Positions 51,722-60,975 are shown, numbered from the stretch's first letter. The stretch: DNA of 64,000 bases from JAHEEL01 sp942491345 (GCA_942491345.1 CALOAN010000012.1:1-64000); one strand, 5' to 3'. The notes: generated by a model from the letters alone, not told the origin. A program made the numbers and translations.

Positions 51722-52960
51722 TCACTCGCTTGCTTCGTAGCTGAAGTCGTCCGGGAACTGGACTGCGGCGTGCCACCAGGCTTCGGTCGAGGCGGCGTCT
51801 GCGGTTGTGAGGTCCAGCGAGTTCCAGATGAAGGCTTGTTCCATCTGGTCGCCGAGGGCGAGGAGGCGGTCTGCGAGCTGGACCTGCTCGGCGTCCCACT
51901 CGTTGAGCGCCTCGGCGGGGTCGTCGTGCCGGCTGAACGCGTCCAGCAGGCTCTGCACGTTGTGGTAGCCCTTGAACACACCAGAGCCGGTGAACGGGGG
52001 AGCGACGGCTCCGGCGTCCCCAATGAGACAGGCACCTCCACGGTGGTAGGAGGGCATCCGCACGGTGTAGATCAGTTGCACATAGGTGTGGTTCGTGGCC
52101 CGCACCATCGCGCCGTAGTAATCGGGCAGCTCGGCCTCCATCGCCGCCTTCAGGTCCTCCTCCGCTTCCAGGCGGATGTGGCCCGGTGGGATCGCGCCCT
52201 CCCGGTAGAGGCCTGACCGATCGACCATGAAGTTGGGCAGGTTCTCCTCGGCAACCGGGATGTAGGCAGCCCAGTTGACGAGGCGCTCACCGCGCTTCGT
52301 GGAGCCGTCCTCACCTGGCACGAGGTAGCACACGAAGTTGCCCGGCATCGTTGGATACGACACACGTGGACACGTGCTCCCGAGCACGTCGGGATCGGTC
52401 AGCGCCACTTCGGGGAGCAGGCCGCGCCAGAGCTGATAGCCGCGATAGCGCAGACGAGCATCAGGGAACAGCAGGCGACGACCGAGCGACTGGTAGCCGT
52501 CAGCGAAAACCACCAGGTCCACCTCCACCGAATCGCCGGACTCGAAGCTGACAACGAGCCGACCAGACGGTTGCTCGGTCACGCCGGTTGCGGCCGCTGC
52601 GCGGTGGTACCGGTCATCGGCGACCCGGCGCCGTAGCTGCCCCCACAACGCGGTCCAGTGAAACGCCGCCAGTTCCATCGGCATCGACCACGGAACAGCA
52701 CCGGTCGCCGGCTCACTGGCGGTGCGAACGACGAACGGCATCGCGTCAGCGACCAGATGAGGCATGTCGGCGTCGACCACGCCCTGGTTCATCAGTTCGT
52801 GCAGCACCGGGACCGGGGTGCCGATCCCACCGCCCCGACCCACCAAACCGGCCGGCGAGCGTTCATAGACGCGCACGTCGTGACCGGCCCGGTCCAACAG
52901 AATCGCCGCCGAGCACCCGGCAATCGACCCACCGATCACCGCCACTTGAAGCTGTCGCAT
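51722..52960 (-). CDS. FAD-dependent aromatic-type monooxygenase
   Basis: This 412-residue group A flavin monooxygenase has its FAD site at VIGGSIAGCSAAILLDRAGHDVRVYERS, with GRGGGIG next. The second FAD motif is CLIGDAGAVAPPFTGSG, and VVFADGYQSLGRR is the DG motif. It resembles 2,6-dihydroxypyridine 3-monooxygenase and relatives. ATG 52960 starts the homology; the frame upstream is open but unlike any protein. It stands alone in the island. Confidence 0.88.
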   Translation of the reverse strand: MRQLQVAVIGGSIAGCSAAILLDRAGHDVRVYERSPAGLVGRGGGIGTPVPVLHELMNQGVVDADMPHLVADAMPFVVRTASEPATGAVPWSMPMELAAFHWTALWGQLRRRVADDRYHRAAAATGVTEQPSGRLVVSFESGDSVEVDLVVFADGYQSLGRRLLFPDARLRYRGYQLWRGLLPEVALTDPDVLGSTCPRVSYPTMPGNFVCYLVPGEDGSTKRGERLVNWAAYIPVAEENLPNFMVDRSGLYREGAIPPGHIRLEAEEDLKAAMEAELPDYYGAMVRATNHTYVQLIYTVRMPSYHRGGACLIGDAGAVAPPFTGSGVFKGYHNVQSLLDAFSRHDDPAEALNEWDAEQVQLADRLLALGDQMEQAFIWNSLDLTTADAASTEAWWHAAVQFPDDFSYEASE

Positions 52961-53354
52961 CGCTGTCCTCCCGGTCGCGGCTGCGGCGACACTACCGCGC
53001 CAACCGTCGACAACGACCCAAGCGCACCACAGCGCAGAGCCTTCACCGAACTCGCCGGACATCGGCGCTTCGGTGCGCCGGACATCGGGAACGGTGAGCA
53101 GTGGTCCACTCAGTTCGGGGAGGACGCCCTCCCAAGGTGAGGGCCGCTCCACGAGTACTCCACGCAGAGCGACGGATACTCCGTGTGGGCGAAGGCTCCC
53201 ACCCGCGGTGATCGCGGTGTCGGCCGCTCGGATCGAGTGGGAGTACCGATCGGGACAGCCGGTTATCGCACTTCGGCTTTGCCAGGGACATGTGGTCCCT
53301 TGCCTCTTGTGTGCGTTGCACCGTGGCGGTACGTCAGAAGTGGAGGTGATCGCG
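52961..53354. other. 394-bp divergent non-coding region
   Basis: The gap lies between divergent genes and must hold both promoters. A hairpin-capable AGGGACATGTGGTCCCT is at 53284-53300. GCCGGTTATCGCAC near 53249 resembles the segments near 51619 and 55025. No coding sequence is supported. Confidence 0.3.
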
Positions 53355-54338
53355 ATGCGTGTTCTCGAGGCCGTCGCTGAGAATCCCGACTCCCTGCCTC
53401 CTGATGTTGCGGACGAGGTGGTCCCCGTGGCACGACGCACCAGGGTTGGATTCGGAACCGTGCTGGTGTTGGTCGGGCTGGTGCTCACCTACAACTACGG
53501 CTTTGGGTCGCTGTTCAACTCTCCGCTCTTCGGTGAGTACCGCTTGCGCGATCCGTTGACGATCGAGGTCTCGTCGCGCGCGGTGGTCACCGACGACGTC
53601 GAGATGCTGCGTTGGAGCCCGTTACCCGAGGGCGTCTCGGCGCCCGATGATGTGCGGGTGCAGGCTGTTGCAGCTGGGGCGGACGTGCTCTTCCTGGGCA
53701 TCGCCCCCGCCGATGCGGTCGCCGCCTACCTCGACGGCGTCGCCCACGATGAGATCACCGCGTGGGACGAGTTCCAGGACGACATCGTCGACGTGGTGTA
53801 CACCAGGAAAGAGGGCACCGACGAGCCCGCTGCCCCGGGCACGGAGAGCTTCTGGGTGGCGTCGGTGAGTGGCAGCGGCGAGCAGGATCTCGACTGGACG
53901 ATCGAGAGCGGGGAGTGGGCGCTGGTGATCATGAACGCAGACGGCTCGCCCGGGGTGTCGGCCGATGTGCGGTTCGGGTTCCTGCGGCCCCCATTCCTCC
54001 TCCCCGTCGGCGTGGTCTCGTTGACCATCGGGCTGGTGGCGCTGGTCGGCGGTACCCGGCTGGTGACGTCCGTGCCGGCCCGACCGGACGAGACCCCCCG
54101 CTGGACGTTGCGCGGTCGCTCGGTGCTGCCGACCACGGTCGAGGGGCGCGTCGCGGTGCTGTGCTCGGTGTTCTGCTTCACCCTGTTCACCACAGGGACG
54201 ATGTTCGGCGCCCCCCTCTTCCTGTTCCTCGCCGCCCGGAAGGGTGATCGGGGCCTGTTGTTGCTGCTGCCCCTGCTGGTGTCGATCCTCCCGATCGGGC
54301 TCATCGCCCTGGCTGCTTGGCAGGTTCTCGTCGCGTAG
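53355..54338 (+). CDS. hypothetical membrane protein with four TM helices
   Basis: This 327-residue protein has TM1 at about 33-52 (GTVLVLVGLVLTYNYGFG). A large extracytoplasmic domain of about 150 residues follows; it looks beta-rich and contains SGSGEQDLDWTIESGEWALVIMNADGSPGVSADVRFGF. TM2-4 are at the C-terminus, including LLLLPLLVSILPIGLIALAAW. No family is recognised, although the WALVIMNADG phrase recurs in actinobacterial membrane proteins. GAGGTGATCGCG precedes ATG 53355. It is a stand-alone gene. Confidence 0.7.
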   Translation: MRVLEAVAENPDSLPPDVADEVVPVARRTRVGFGTVLVLVGLVLTYNYGFGSLFNSPLFGEYRLRDPLTIEVSSRAVVTDDVEMLRWSPLPEGVSAPDDVRVQAVAAGADVLFLGIAPADAVAAYLDGVAHDEITAWDEFQDDIVDVVYTRKEGTDEPAAPGTESFWVASVSGSGEQDLDWTIESGEWALVIMNADGSPGVSADVRFGFLRPPFLLPVGVVSLTIGLVALVGGTRLVTSVPARPDETPRWTLRGRSVLPTTVEGRVAVLCSVFCFTLFTTGTMFGAPLFLFLAARKGDRGLLLLLPLLVSILPIGLIALAAWQVLVA

Positions 54339-54488
54339 TGCCGACCACCGGTCATGGGGGTCGGGCGCAGGCAGCGAACACGATGAGGAAACTCGCTACC
54401 CACCCAGCCCGAAGCCGTCACGCAGGCGAGGTGTCGCCGGTTCCCGGGTGAGTCCGTGGTGATCGGCAGAGGGTCCTACGCTCCGGGA

Positions 54489-54941
54489 GTGGACCCGATC
54501 ACTGACAACGTTCTTCTGCTGGCGCGGATGCGTGAGTTGTTCCCGCCCGAGATCCATCTTCCGGGTGTCGACATAGAGATCGTCGAGGTGGACTACGAGG
54601 CTGGCACGACGACATTGCGATTCGAAGTCACCGACGCCCGGGCGAATCAGTTCGGTGCAGTTCAAGGTGGGGTCGTGGCAACGATGCTCGACGGCTGTAT
54701 CGGTATTGCGGGTGCGGTGCGTTCCGGTGGGGTTCTTGCGATGCCGCTTGCCGTGATCAACGTCAGCTACATCCGCCCGGTCCCGGCGGGGACCCTCATC
54801 GGGAAGGGGACGGTCACCCGCCTCGGCCGCAAGGTCGGGTTCATCGAAGGGACCCTGTTCGATCACGACGGTCGAGTGCTCGCTCGTGGCTCGGGGACCG
54901 CAATCCCAACGCCGTTTCCGGATACGCCGACGACCGACTGA
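54489..54941 (+). CDS. PaaI-type hotdog-fold thioesterase
   Basis: This 150-residue hotdog protein has ANQFGAVQGGVVATMLDGCIGIAGA, where the gene family puts HGGxxxxLxD; here Q replaces the His. NVSYIRPVPAGTLIGKGTV and GRVLARGSGTA are typical. It probably cleaves acyl-CoA thioesters. GTG 54489 is preferred; GTG 54456 would add eleven unlikely residues. Confidence 0.8.
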   Translation: MDPITDNVLLLARMRELFPPEIHLPGVDIEIVEVDYEAGTTTLRFEVTDARANQFGAVQGGVVATMLDGCIGIAGAVRSGGVLAMPLAVINVSYIRPVPAGTLIGKGTVTRLGRKVGFIEGTLFDHDGRVLARGSGTAIPTPFPDTPTTD

Positions 54942-54946
54942 CTCCG

Positions 54947-54970
54947 GCCCAACGCAGACGCCCGAGAACG
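54947..54970 (+). repeat. island boundary repeat, copy 1 (weaker)
   Basis: GCCCAAC, 12 nt, then GAACG, between the thioesterase and DinB genes. The first box matches exactly; the second is divergent. Confidence 0.4.
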
Positions 54971-55037
54971 CGCCCACCAGCAGTGACCGCGTTATCGGCC
55001 GCTGATACCGCGTAGGCAGCCCGGTCGACTGCGCCGG

Positions 55038-55730
55038 CTATCGCGCAGGATCTTCGTGGGGTGGAACGAAGCCGCGGCGGTCCCGCCAGCTGAGGTCTCG
55101 TCCTGCAAATCGGAGCAGGCGCTCGACCGCGTCTGCACTTGAGGCGTGGACTTCCGCTGCTGCGACGCCGGGTCTGCGGAGGTTGTGCTCAGCGTCGAAG
55201 GTGCGCGCAGCGGAAAGCGCCAACTCGCACAATCGGGAATCGACGACTGTCGGCTGATCGACCGCCTCTGCGAGATCCCAGGTGTGCACGACCGGATCCC
55301 ACACGGCGAAGCTCAACCAGGTGTCCATGTCGGTCTCACCCCACGGGCTATGAGTTCGCAGTTCACCCACACCGGGATCATCCAATGCAGCGATCAGGTC
55401 GTCTCGATCCCGGTTCCAGCACGAGATCGGGTCAGCGGAGTATTCGGCAGGCAGTCGAGATGCGCTGGCGAGGACGTTCGCGTCGAAGACATGTCCGTCA
55501 TCGCTCGGGGCGGGTACTCCCGACCCATCTGGTGGCGCGGGCACCGCTGCCGGGGTCCCGCGGGCCATGTTGGCGAACATCTGGAACGACAGGGCGTTGT
55601 GCACGATGACGTCGAGCGCAACCCATCCGTCGCAGGGAGATGGGTTCTGCCACTGGTCCTGCGCCGTCCGCTGCACGACAGCATCGAGACCGTAGACCGC
55701 CTGCACGTACCTGCGGATGTGTTCGCTCAC
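55038..55730 (-). CDS. TIGR03086-type DinB/maleylpyruvate isomerase-like metal-binding protein
   Basis: This 230-residue protein begins VSEHIRRYVQAVYGLDAVV. PSPCDGWVALDVIVHNALS and VWDPVVHTWDLAEAV carry the metal histidines, of the mycothiol-dependent isomerase fold. The C-terminus has AVERLLRFAGRDLSW. GTG 55730 has a GGTCAGG ribosome site; the frame upstream is open but implausible. It stands alone, in reverse to its left neighbour. Confidence 0.82.
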   Translation of the reverse strand: MSEHIRRYVQAVYGLDAVVQRTAQDQWQNPSPCDGWVALDVIVHNALSFQMFANMARGTPAAVPAPPDGSGVPAPSDDGHVFDANVLASASRLPAEYSADPISCWNRDRDDLIAALDDPGVGELRTHSPWGETDMDTWLSFAVWDPVVHTWDLAEAVDQPTVVDSRLCELALSAARTFDAEHNLRRPGVAAAEVHASSADAVERLLRFAGRDLSWRDRRGFVPPHEDPAR

Positions 55731-55798
55731 CTGACCACCCCTCCGAGATTCGAATGACACCGAGCCTCCCACACGAGAGTGCAACCCGCCCGATACCG

Positions 55799-55822
55799 GC
55801 CCAAGTGCAGCGCCCGGAAATC
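55799..55822 (+). repeat. island boundary repeat, copy 2
   Basis: GCCCAAG, 12 nt, then AAATC, between the DinB gene and the IS110 element. Same orientation as the other copies. Confidence 0.6.
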
Positions 55823-55899
55823 ACGCCCGCGGGGGCGATCAGGGGCGTCTTCCGCGAGAGCAAAGGCGCCATGCAGGCGGAGGTCGCCATCCGGGGGGG

Positions 55900-57328
55900 T
55901 GTCCCTGTCTTGTTGTCAAGGGGTTGGCGCATCGGATCCGCTCCTTCGTTTCGCGGGTAGCCGCGATCGTCATGGCGTAAGTGTCGTGCAGACGCGAAGT
56001 GTTCCGGGCGGGTCACGCGGCTGGCGCAAGTGAAGCGAAGCGGTCAGCGTCGTAGGGCTCGCAGCGGGTGAGCATCGCCCAGATGAGGTCGCAGCGTCGG
56101 CGGGCGACGCAGATCACGGCGGCGTTGTGACTCTTGCCTTCGGCTCGTTTGCGGGCGTAGTAGTCGCGGGCGTGGGGGTCGTGTTGGGTGGCAACGAACG
56201 CAGCGAGGAACAGTGCGTTCTTGAGGCGGTGGTTGCCGCGCCGGGAGGCGGCGGCGTTGTTGATCGACTTGCCGGAACGTCGGTCGACGGGTGCGAGGCC
56301 GGCGTAGGCGGCGAGGCGGCTGCCGTTAGCGAACCGGGCGGGGTCGCCGATCTCGGCGAGGGTTCGTGCGCCGGTCCTGGGACCGAACCCGCAAAGCGTC
56401 ACCAGGACCTGTCCGAGAGGGTGTTCGAGGAACACCACCTCGATCTGCTTGCCCAACTCGGCGCGGGCTGTGTGGACGCGTTCCAGGTCAGCCACGAGAC
56501 CGGCGATGATCTGGCCCCAGGTGTCTTCACCGGTCAGCGTCACCGTTTGCGCGGCGAGCGCCTCGACGATGGCGGTGGTGACCTTCTCGGCGATTCGCGG
56601 CGAGCGCCGAGCGACCACCGTCTTGATTCGCGAGGGCCGAACGGCTCGCAGCGCGGTCGGGGTCGGATAGGCGCTGAGCAGGTCTCTTACGCCCGGGTGA
56701 GCGAGGCGCGATCCGAGCGCACGCTCGAGTGCCGGCGAGATGCTGACGAGTGCGTCACGGGCCCGGTTGGTGGCCCGGTTGGCGTCCTCGGCGAGGTCGA
56801 CGTCGCGGCCATTGAGGATCCGCAGTTTGGTCAACAGCTCGTCGGACACGTCAAGCCACACCAGCTGGTCGGCGTGACGTCGGGCGAAGTCGGCCAAAAC
56901 CCACGCGTCACGCGGGTCGGTCTTGGCTGAGCCGGCGTAGAGCTCAGCAGCGCGGCGCATCTGCAACCCCGTCACGTACGCCACCGGCACCGCCCGTTGC
57001 TCGGCGATCGTCAACAGCAGCTGGGCCGACGACGAGGGCATGTCGATCACCAACGCCACCCGGCCGTGCTGGGCGGCGTCGTCGATCACCGCCTCGATCG
57101 CTGCCTGGTCGTTGGCCACCGATCGAGCGAATCGTTCGTTGCCGTCGCGGTCGATCGCCTGCGCAAAGTGATCCTGCTTGGCCATGTCGACACCCACGAA
57201 CACGTCCACATGGCGATAGTCGAAGCTTCCCATCCGTTCTCCTGTCCGAGTCGATTCCAGTGAGTGCTCGAACGGCACGGCCGCCATCAACCACCTTGCG
57301 AACCAGCCCCGAAGCGCATGTCCCTGTC
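55900..57328 (-). mobile_element. IS110-family insertion sequence
   Basis: The single transposase gene is flanked by a direct repeat TGTCCCTGTC at 55900-55909 and 57319-57328. That gives an element of about 1.4 kb, normal for IS110, which has no terminal inverted repeats. Read in the transposase direction, the right end is CTTGACAACAAGACAGGGAC; a TTGACA near the right end is common in the family and can serve as a -35 box in the circular form. Non-coding ends are about 85 bp upstream and 110 bp downstream of the gene. IS110 elements are known to encode a bridge RNA in a non-coding end. Confidence 0.6.
56013..57233 (-). CDS. IS110-family transposase (DEDD/RuvC-like with C-terminal Tnp_20 domain)
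   Basis: This 406-residue transposase has RuvC-like residues D16 in VGVDMAK, D64 in VIDMPSS (Glu in many relatives), and D106/D109 in KTDPRDA. The C-terminal domain has TLCGFGPRTGARTLAEIGD, FANGSRLAAYAGLAP and RRGNHRLKNALFLAAF, with the catalytic Ser in the ANGSRL region. It looks full length and uninterrupted. ATG 57233 (MGSFDYRHVDVFVGVD) is the start. Confidence 0.93.
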   Translation of the reverse strand: MGSFDYRHVDVFVGVDMAKQDHFAQAIDRDGNERFARSVANDQAAIEAVIDDAAQHGRVALVIDMPSSSAQLLLTIAEQRAVPVAYVTGLQMRRAAELYAGSAKTDPRDAWVLADFARRHADQLVWLDVSDELLTKLRILNGRDVDLAEDANRATNRARDALVSISPALERALGSRLAHPGVRDLLSAYPTPTALRAVRPSRIKTVVARRSPRIAEKVTTAIVEALAAQTVTLTGEDTWGQIIAGLVADLERVHTARAELGKQIEVVFLEHPLGQVLVTLCGFGPRTGARTLAEIGDPARFANGSRLAAYAGLAPVDRRSGKSINNAAASRRGNHRLKNALFLAAFVATQHDPHARDYYARKRAEGKSHNAAVICVARRRCDLIWAMLTRCEPYDADRFASLAPAA

Positions 57329-57478
57329 AGAGGTCAGCCGCACCCGGACAGCACGGGCGGCAACACCCCCCAGGCCATCTACGTGACAGGGGGAAGGAGC
57401 CCTACCCGTACTGCCGAGCACCAGCCCTCATCGTCGCCGATCAGGACCACGGAACAAGGTAAGGGGGATACTGCTGGG

Positions 57479-57817
57479 ATGCCTGATGTGATCAGATTCA
57501 CTCCGGATGTTGCTGACGCGATCCTAGGTTTCGGGGCGATCGGTTCGTCCTCGGTTCGCCTCGGATCCGGTTCGGGTGAGTGCCACGCGTACGTGCTTCA
57601 CTTCGAGCCCAGCGGTGAGATCGGTATGCATGAGGCGGGCTTCGATCAGCTGTTCTTGGTCGTGTCAGGGGAGGCGTGGCTGACCGTTGGGGGCGACACC
57701 GTTGAGCTCAGATCGGGTGAGGCTGGTGTGGTGCCACGGGGATCGATGCACGCGAAAGGCAGCCGAAGCGGCGGAACTGCCGTCATGGTGCAGATGCTCG
57801 ACATGACCAGGGACTGA
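57479..57817 (+). CDS. small single-domain cupin
   Basis: This 112-residue cupin has GIGMHEAGFDQLFLVVSGEAWLTVGGDTVELRSGEAGVVPRGSMH-like text; the motifs are a His/Glu pair at the start and PRGSMH at the end of the barrel. It may bind metal but lacks the classic HxH. AAGGGGG precedes the ATG by 6 bases. It follows the IS110 element and points away from it. Confidence 0.8.
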   Translation: MPDVIRFTPDVADAILGFGAIGSSSVRLGSGSGECHAYVLHFEPSGEIGMHEAGFDQLFLVVSGEAWLTVGGDTVELRSGEAGVVPRGSMHAKGSRSGGTAVMVQMLDMTRD

Positions 57818-57941
57818 CCTGCGGTCCCTTTTCGGAGAGCCGGCGGTGCACACGAACGGCACTCAGCGTTGCCGGTTGGGGAGCGCCCGGTAGTGCCGCG
57901 CATAGTCACCGCCGAAAACTCAGCGCGCCGCGCCTCACTGA

Positions 57942-57965
57942 GCCCAAGTTCTGTGCTCGGTAATG
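57942..57965 (+). repeat. island boundary repeat, copy 3
   Basis: GCCCAAG, 12 nt, then TAATG, between the convergent cupin and GNAT genes, inside a 230-bp gap with no other supported feature. Confidence 0.6.
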
Positions 57966-58047
57966 GCACCGGCCGTTTCGACGGGACGGCCGAGTGACTG
58001 CGTTCGGCGCACTGACGTGGTCCGCGCTGAGGTGTCGCACGGACTCG

Positions 58048-58503
58048 TCAGGTCCACGATCCAAGTCGGTCGAAGCCCAGTCCGATGAACAGTCGCTCCG
58101 ATGCGACGTTGCCATCGGTAATGGTCGCTCCCACTTCGAAGACCCCTGCATCGGCCAGCGATCCGAGGCATCGTCGTACCAGAGCACCGCCGAACCCGAG
58201 CCGCTTGCGTGTGGACGCCACCACGACGGGGTCGATGTAGTGAACGCCGTTCACGACGACCACGAAGGCAAACCCAACGAGATCAGATTTGTCGAGCATG
58301 GCGTACGAGTGCGGACGGACGATCGATGCGAGGTAGTAGTCGATGGCGCCGAGCGCATCGTCGAGAGACTCGCCTTCGTCGTCGATCGTGTTGCGATAGG
58401 CGTCCAGCATCAATGCAGCGAGCGGATCGCGCTGCTGCTCGTCGGGATGAGTCGTTGGGAGCGGGAGCGGGACCGAGGTCGCGGCGACTTGGATCGGGGA
58501 CAT
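58048..58503 (-). CDS. GNAT family N-acetyltransferase
   Basis: This 151-residue acetyltransferase has acetyl-CoA loop STRKRLGFGGALVRRCLG (R/KxxGxG type) and the usual IDPVVVA strand before it; NVASERLFIGLGFDRLGSW ends the fold. ATG 58503 is chosen because the open frame further upstream runs through the boundary repeat at 58638 and has no homology. Substrate unknown. Confidence 0.78.
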   Translation of the reverse strand: MSPIQVAATSVPLPLPTTHPDEQQRDPLAALMLDAYRNTIDDEGESLDDALGAIDYYLASIVRPHSYAMLDKSDLVGFAFVVVVNGVHYIDPVVVASTRKRLGFGGALVRRCLGSLADAGVFEVGATITDGNVASERLFIGLGFDRLGSWT

Positions 58504-58637
58504 CCGATACTCGCTGCGCGTGCGCGTCACCCGCTCACTCCCATCGGCGTCATCGCGCGATGGTAGAAGACGGTTGGAGCACTCGATATCGCCGCACGTA
58601 ATCTCGACTCGACGCGTCAGCACAGCGTGCGAGTGCG

Positions 58638-58661
58638 GCCCAACTCGGGCACCCGATATTC
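58638..58661 (+). repeat. island boundary repeat, copy 4
   Basis: GCCCAAC, 12 nt, then TATTC, between two GNAT genes that both point left. Confidence 0.55.
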
Positions 58662-58743
58662 GCAATGGTGATGGCTCGACGGTGGCGGAGGGTGGTTGCG
58701 TCACGTGTGGTCGTTTCGTGACCGTGCCCGCCCGGCTTGCGGG

Positions 58744-59325
58744 TCAGGTGTGGTCGGTCGTCAGGTGGGAGTAGAGGACCATGTCGTGCCATCCATCGTC
58801 GTGGAGGTTGGCGCCGCGCCTGATTCCCTCTTCAACAAACCCGGCTTTCAGCGCGACTCGTCGCGAGGGTTCGTTGTGGGTTGAATGCTGCAGCTGAATG
58901 CGGTGGAGGCCGAGATCGTGCGCCCAGCGGGTCGCCGCCACGCAGGCTCGGGTAGCTACGCCTCGCCCGCGGGCGCTCGGAAGCACCCAGTACGAGACCT
59001 CGCCATAGCCGTCCTCCAGCACGGTGAAGATGGTGACGCGGCCGATCACTCGGTTTTCCTCGCGTTCGACGATCGCCCACGTCCCCGACCGTTCCGAGCG
59101 CCAACCTTCGGCGCAGTCCTCGATCCATTGCTGCGCGTCGGATTCCGTATCGAATCGGCGGAAGTGATACCGCTGAATGTCTGGTGAAGCGAAGGCCTCG
59201 ATGACGGTCGGTGCGTCGCTTCGATGCCACGGACGCAGTGTGAGATCGCCATCGACCTGGATCTCGGGTTGCCGTAATCCAGCCATTGCGCCGGCGTTGA
59301 CCACTGGTGGGATGAGCTTCACCAC
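58744..59325 (-). CDS. GNAT acetyltransferase, RimJ/RimL-like
   Basis: This 193-residue protein begins with LTLRPWHRSDAPTVIEAFASPD and has SYWVLPSARGRGVATRACVAAT for CoA binding, then IQLQHSTHNEPSRRVALKAGFVEEG. This is the RimJ/L and streptothricin/spermidine-acetyltransferase-like group. ATG 59325 is taken; ATG 59286 is an alternative. Single-gene unit. Confidence 0.86.
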   Translation of the reverse strand: MVKLIPPVVNAGAMAGLRQPEIQVDGDLTLRPWHRSDAPTVIEAFASPDIQRYHFRRFDTESDAQQWIEDCAEGWRSERSGTWAIVEREENRVIGRVTIFTVLEDGYGEVSYWVLPSARGRGVATRACVAATRWAHDLGLHRIQLQHSTHNEPSRRVALKAGFVEEGIRRGANLHDDGWHDMVLYSHLTTDHT

Positions 59326-59394
59326 TCGTCAAGGATCGCACACTTCGCCGAGACATAATCCCGCTGACCAGCGAACGTGGGGTGCGCGAGTTCG

Positions 59395-59418
59395 GCCCAA
59401 GTCCCGCATCGGCTAATC
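59395..59418 (+). repeat. island boundary repeat, copy 5
   Basis: GCCCAAG, 12 nt, then TAATC, between the divergent GNAT and kinase genes. CGCACACTTCGCC at 59337-59349 resembles the lead-in of copy 6. Confidence 0.65.
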
Positions 59419-59448
59419 CCGGCTGAGACGTGCGCGTACGCTGAGGCG

Positions 59449-60009
59449 ATGGCCGTGCTCGTGTTGCTGAACGGTCCACCGGCGAGCGGGAAGTCGACGA
59501 TTGCGCAGCTTTTCGTCGACTCTCGACCCCTCTCGCTCAATCTCGACATCGACGTCGTTCGCGGGATGCTCGGCGGCTGGCTGGACGATCCATCGACAGC
59601 CGGGCTGACTGCTCGATCGCTCGCACTGGTCATGGCGGAGGCGCACCTGGCGGGTGAGCGCGATGTCATCGTCCCTCAGTTCCTTGGCCGCACTGACTTC
59701 ATCGAACAACTCGCTGGCGCCGCGGACCGCAGCGGAGCGACATTCGTGGAGACGGCGCTATGGGCCGACCGCGCAGGGGCCATCGCCGCGTTCTCTGACC
59801 GTCGGACAGCACCGAGCACGCAGGCTCACCACGACGCGGCAGCGCTGGTCGACCGCTCGGAGCAGGCCGACCCGGTCGGCAAGATGTACGACGCGTTCGT
59901 CCGAGTCCTCGAGCAGCGACCTGCCACTCGGAGAATCGAAGTCGTCCCCGGCGACATCGACCAGACGTTCGCACGCTTCGAGAGGGCACTCGATATCAGC
60001 GCCCCGTAA
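59449..60009 (+). CDS. P-loop kinase-like ATPase (chloramphenicol phosphotransferase-like/AAA_33)
   Basis: This 186-residue protein begins VLVLLNGPPASGKSTIAQLF with Walker A GPPASGKST. NLDIDVVRGMLGGW suggests a kinase of the AAA_33 group, and VIVPQFLGRTDFIEQL follows. The group phosphorylates small molecules, sometimes antibiotics. ATG 59449 is the start. The unit is flanked by boundary repeats 5 and 6. Confidence 0.82.
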   Translation: MAVLVLLNGPPASGKSTIAQLFVDSRPLSLNLDIDVVRGMLGGWLDDPSTAGLTARSLALVMAEAHLAGERDVIVPQFLGRTDFIEQLAGAADRSGATFVETALWADRAGAIAAFSDRRTAPSTQAHHDAAALVDRSEQADPVGKMYDAFVRVLEQRPATRRIEVVPGDIDQTFARFERALDISAP

Positions 60010-60044
60010 TCCGCCTTGCGCTGGCGCATCAGCCGCACACTTCG

Positions 60045-60068
60045 GCCCAAGCGTGACGCGAGATAGTG
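60045..60068 (+). repeat. island boundary repeat, copy 6
   Basis: GCCCAAG, 12 nt, then TAGTG, between the convergent kinase and phosphotransferase genes. Preceded by CCGCACACTTCG, as near 62458. Confidence 0.6.
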
Positions 60069-60096
60069 TCGGCTCGCGACGAGACGGTGAGCTCGA

Positions 60097-60888
60097 CTAT
60101 CGAAGTGCGTCGGCGAAGTCCTGGTAGTTGTCCGACCACCATTGACGTCGGCGGTCGAAGCGCTCTTGGCCGCCCATGTTGTTCCACATCTCGATGAAGG
60201 CGACCTCGCCGGCCTCGATTCGTCGTCGGACGAACTCGCCACCACGGGCGATTGAATCGGACAGACAAGCGAGCACGGCGGCTCGACCCGACTCGTCGCA
60301 GCCGTAGGCGTCGCATACGACGCGAAGACGCATGGGCTTGTCGTTCGACGCCCAACCCAGGCGTGATGCATTGGAGTCGTCATCGATCGGCACACACATC
60401 CGTGCGAACGCAGCGAGATCGAACTCTCGCCGTCCCGGGGCGGCATAGTCGAAATCGAGGAGCGCAACTGCGCGCCCGTCTCGGAACACGACGGTCTCCA
60501 AGCAGACGTCGTTGTGGCACATCACCGGACCACCGTCGGGGTCGGCCATTTCGCTGCTCCACGACTCACAATCGAGAGACAGCTCCATCGATGCGTCGTG
60601 AAGTCCTCGGATCAGCACCGCGATCGATGCCAACGCCTCGTCGGTCTGGGCCCACGACGGGTACGGCGGAAGCGGAACATCACCCGGTACGAAGCGCAGA
60701 CGTTCGCGACCGTCGGGATCGATCGACACTGGTTCAGAAGCACCGTGGAATCCGCGTGCGCGGATGCGGTTCAGCAACGTGTGGATCGAGGTGGAGTGTT
60801 GATTCGAGGGACGCAAAACGTGGTCACCCGACCGGACCACAGCGCCGGCATTCGCGACGCCACCCTGAAGGATTTCCTCGCCGTCCAC
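60097..60888 (-). CDS. aminoglycoside phosphotransferase (APH) family protein
   Basis: This 263-residue protein has a Brenner-like loop MCHNDVCLETVVF and metal motif LLDFDYAAPG. In the family the loop is HxDxxxxN; here Thr stands where Asn should be, so activity is uncertain. VANAGAVVRSGDHVLRP and FHGASEPVSID form a degenerate N-lobe. It is similar to the group with CHND loops common in Actinobacteria. Single-gene unit. Confidence 0.82.
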   Translation of the reverse strand: MDGEEILQGGVANAGAVVRSGDHVLRPSNQHSTSIHTLLNRIRARGFHGASEPVSIDPDGRERLRFVPGDVPLPPYPSWAQTDEALASIAVLIRGLHDASMELSLDCESWSSEMADPDGGPVMCHNDVCLETVVFRDGRAVALLDFDYAAPGRREFDLAAFARMCVPIDDDSNASRLGWASNDKPMRLRVVCDAYGCDESGRAAVLACLSDSIARGGEFVRRRIEAGEVAFIEMWNNMGGQERFDRRRQWWSDNYQDFADALR

Positions 60889-60975
60889 ATCAACGATCGT
60901 CTCATTACGGCGCCGGCCGACTGCTAGCGCTTTCGATAGTCACCGGCACGATGCCGATCAACGCATGCGAGTTCG

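Noticed and set aside
53284..53300. Intrinsic terminator AGGGACATGTGGTCCCT
   Set aside because: It lies between divergent genes, where no transcript should end, and no T-run follows.
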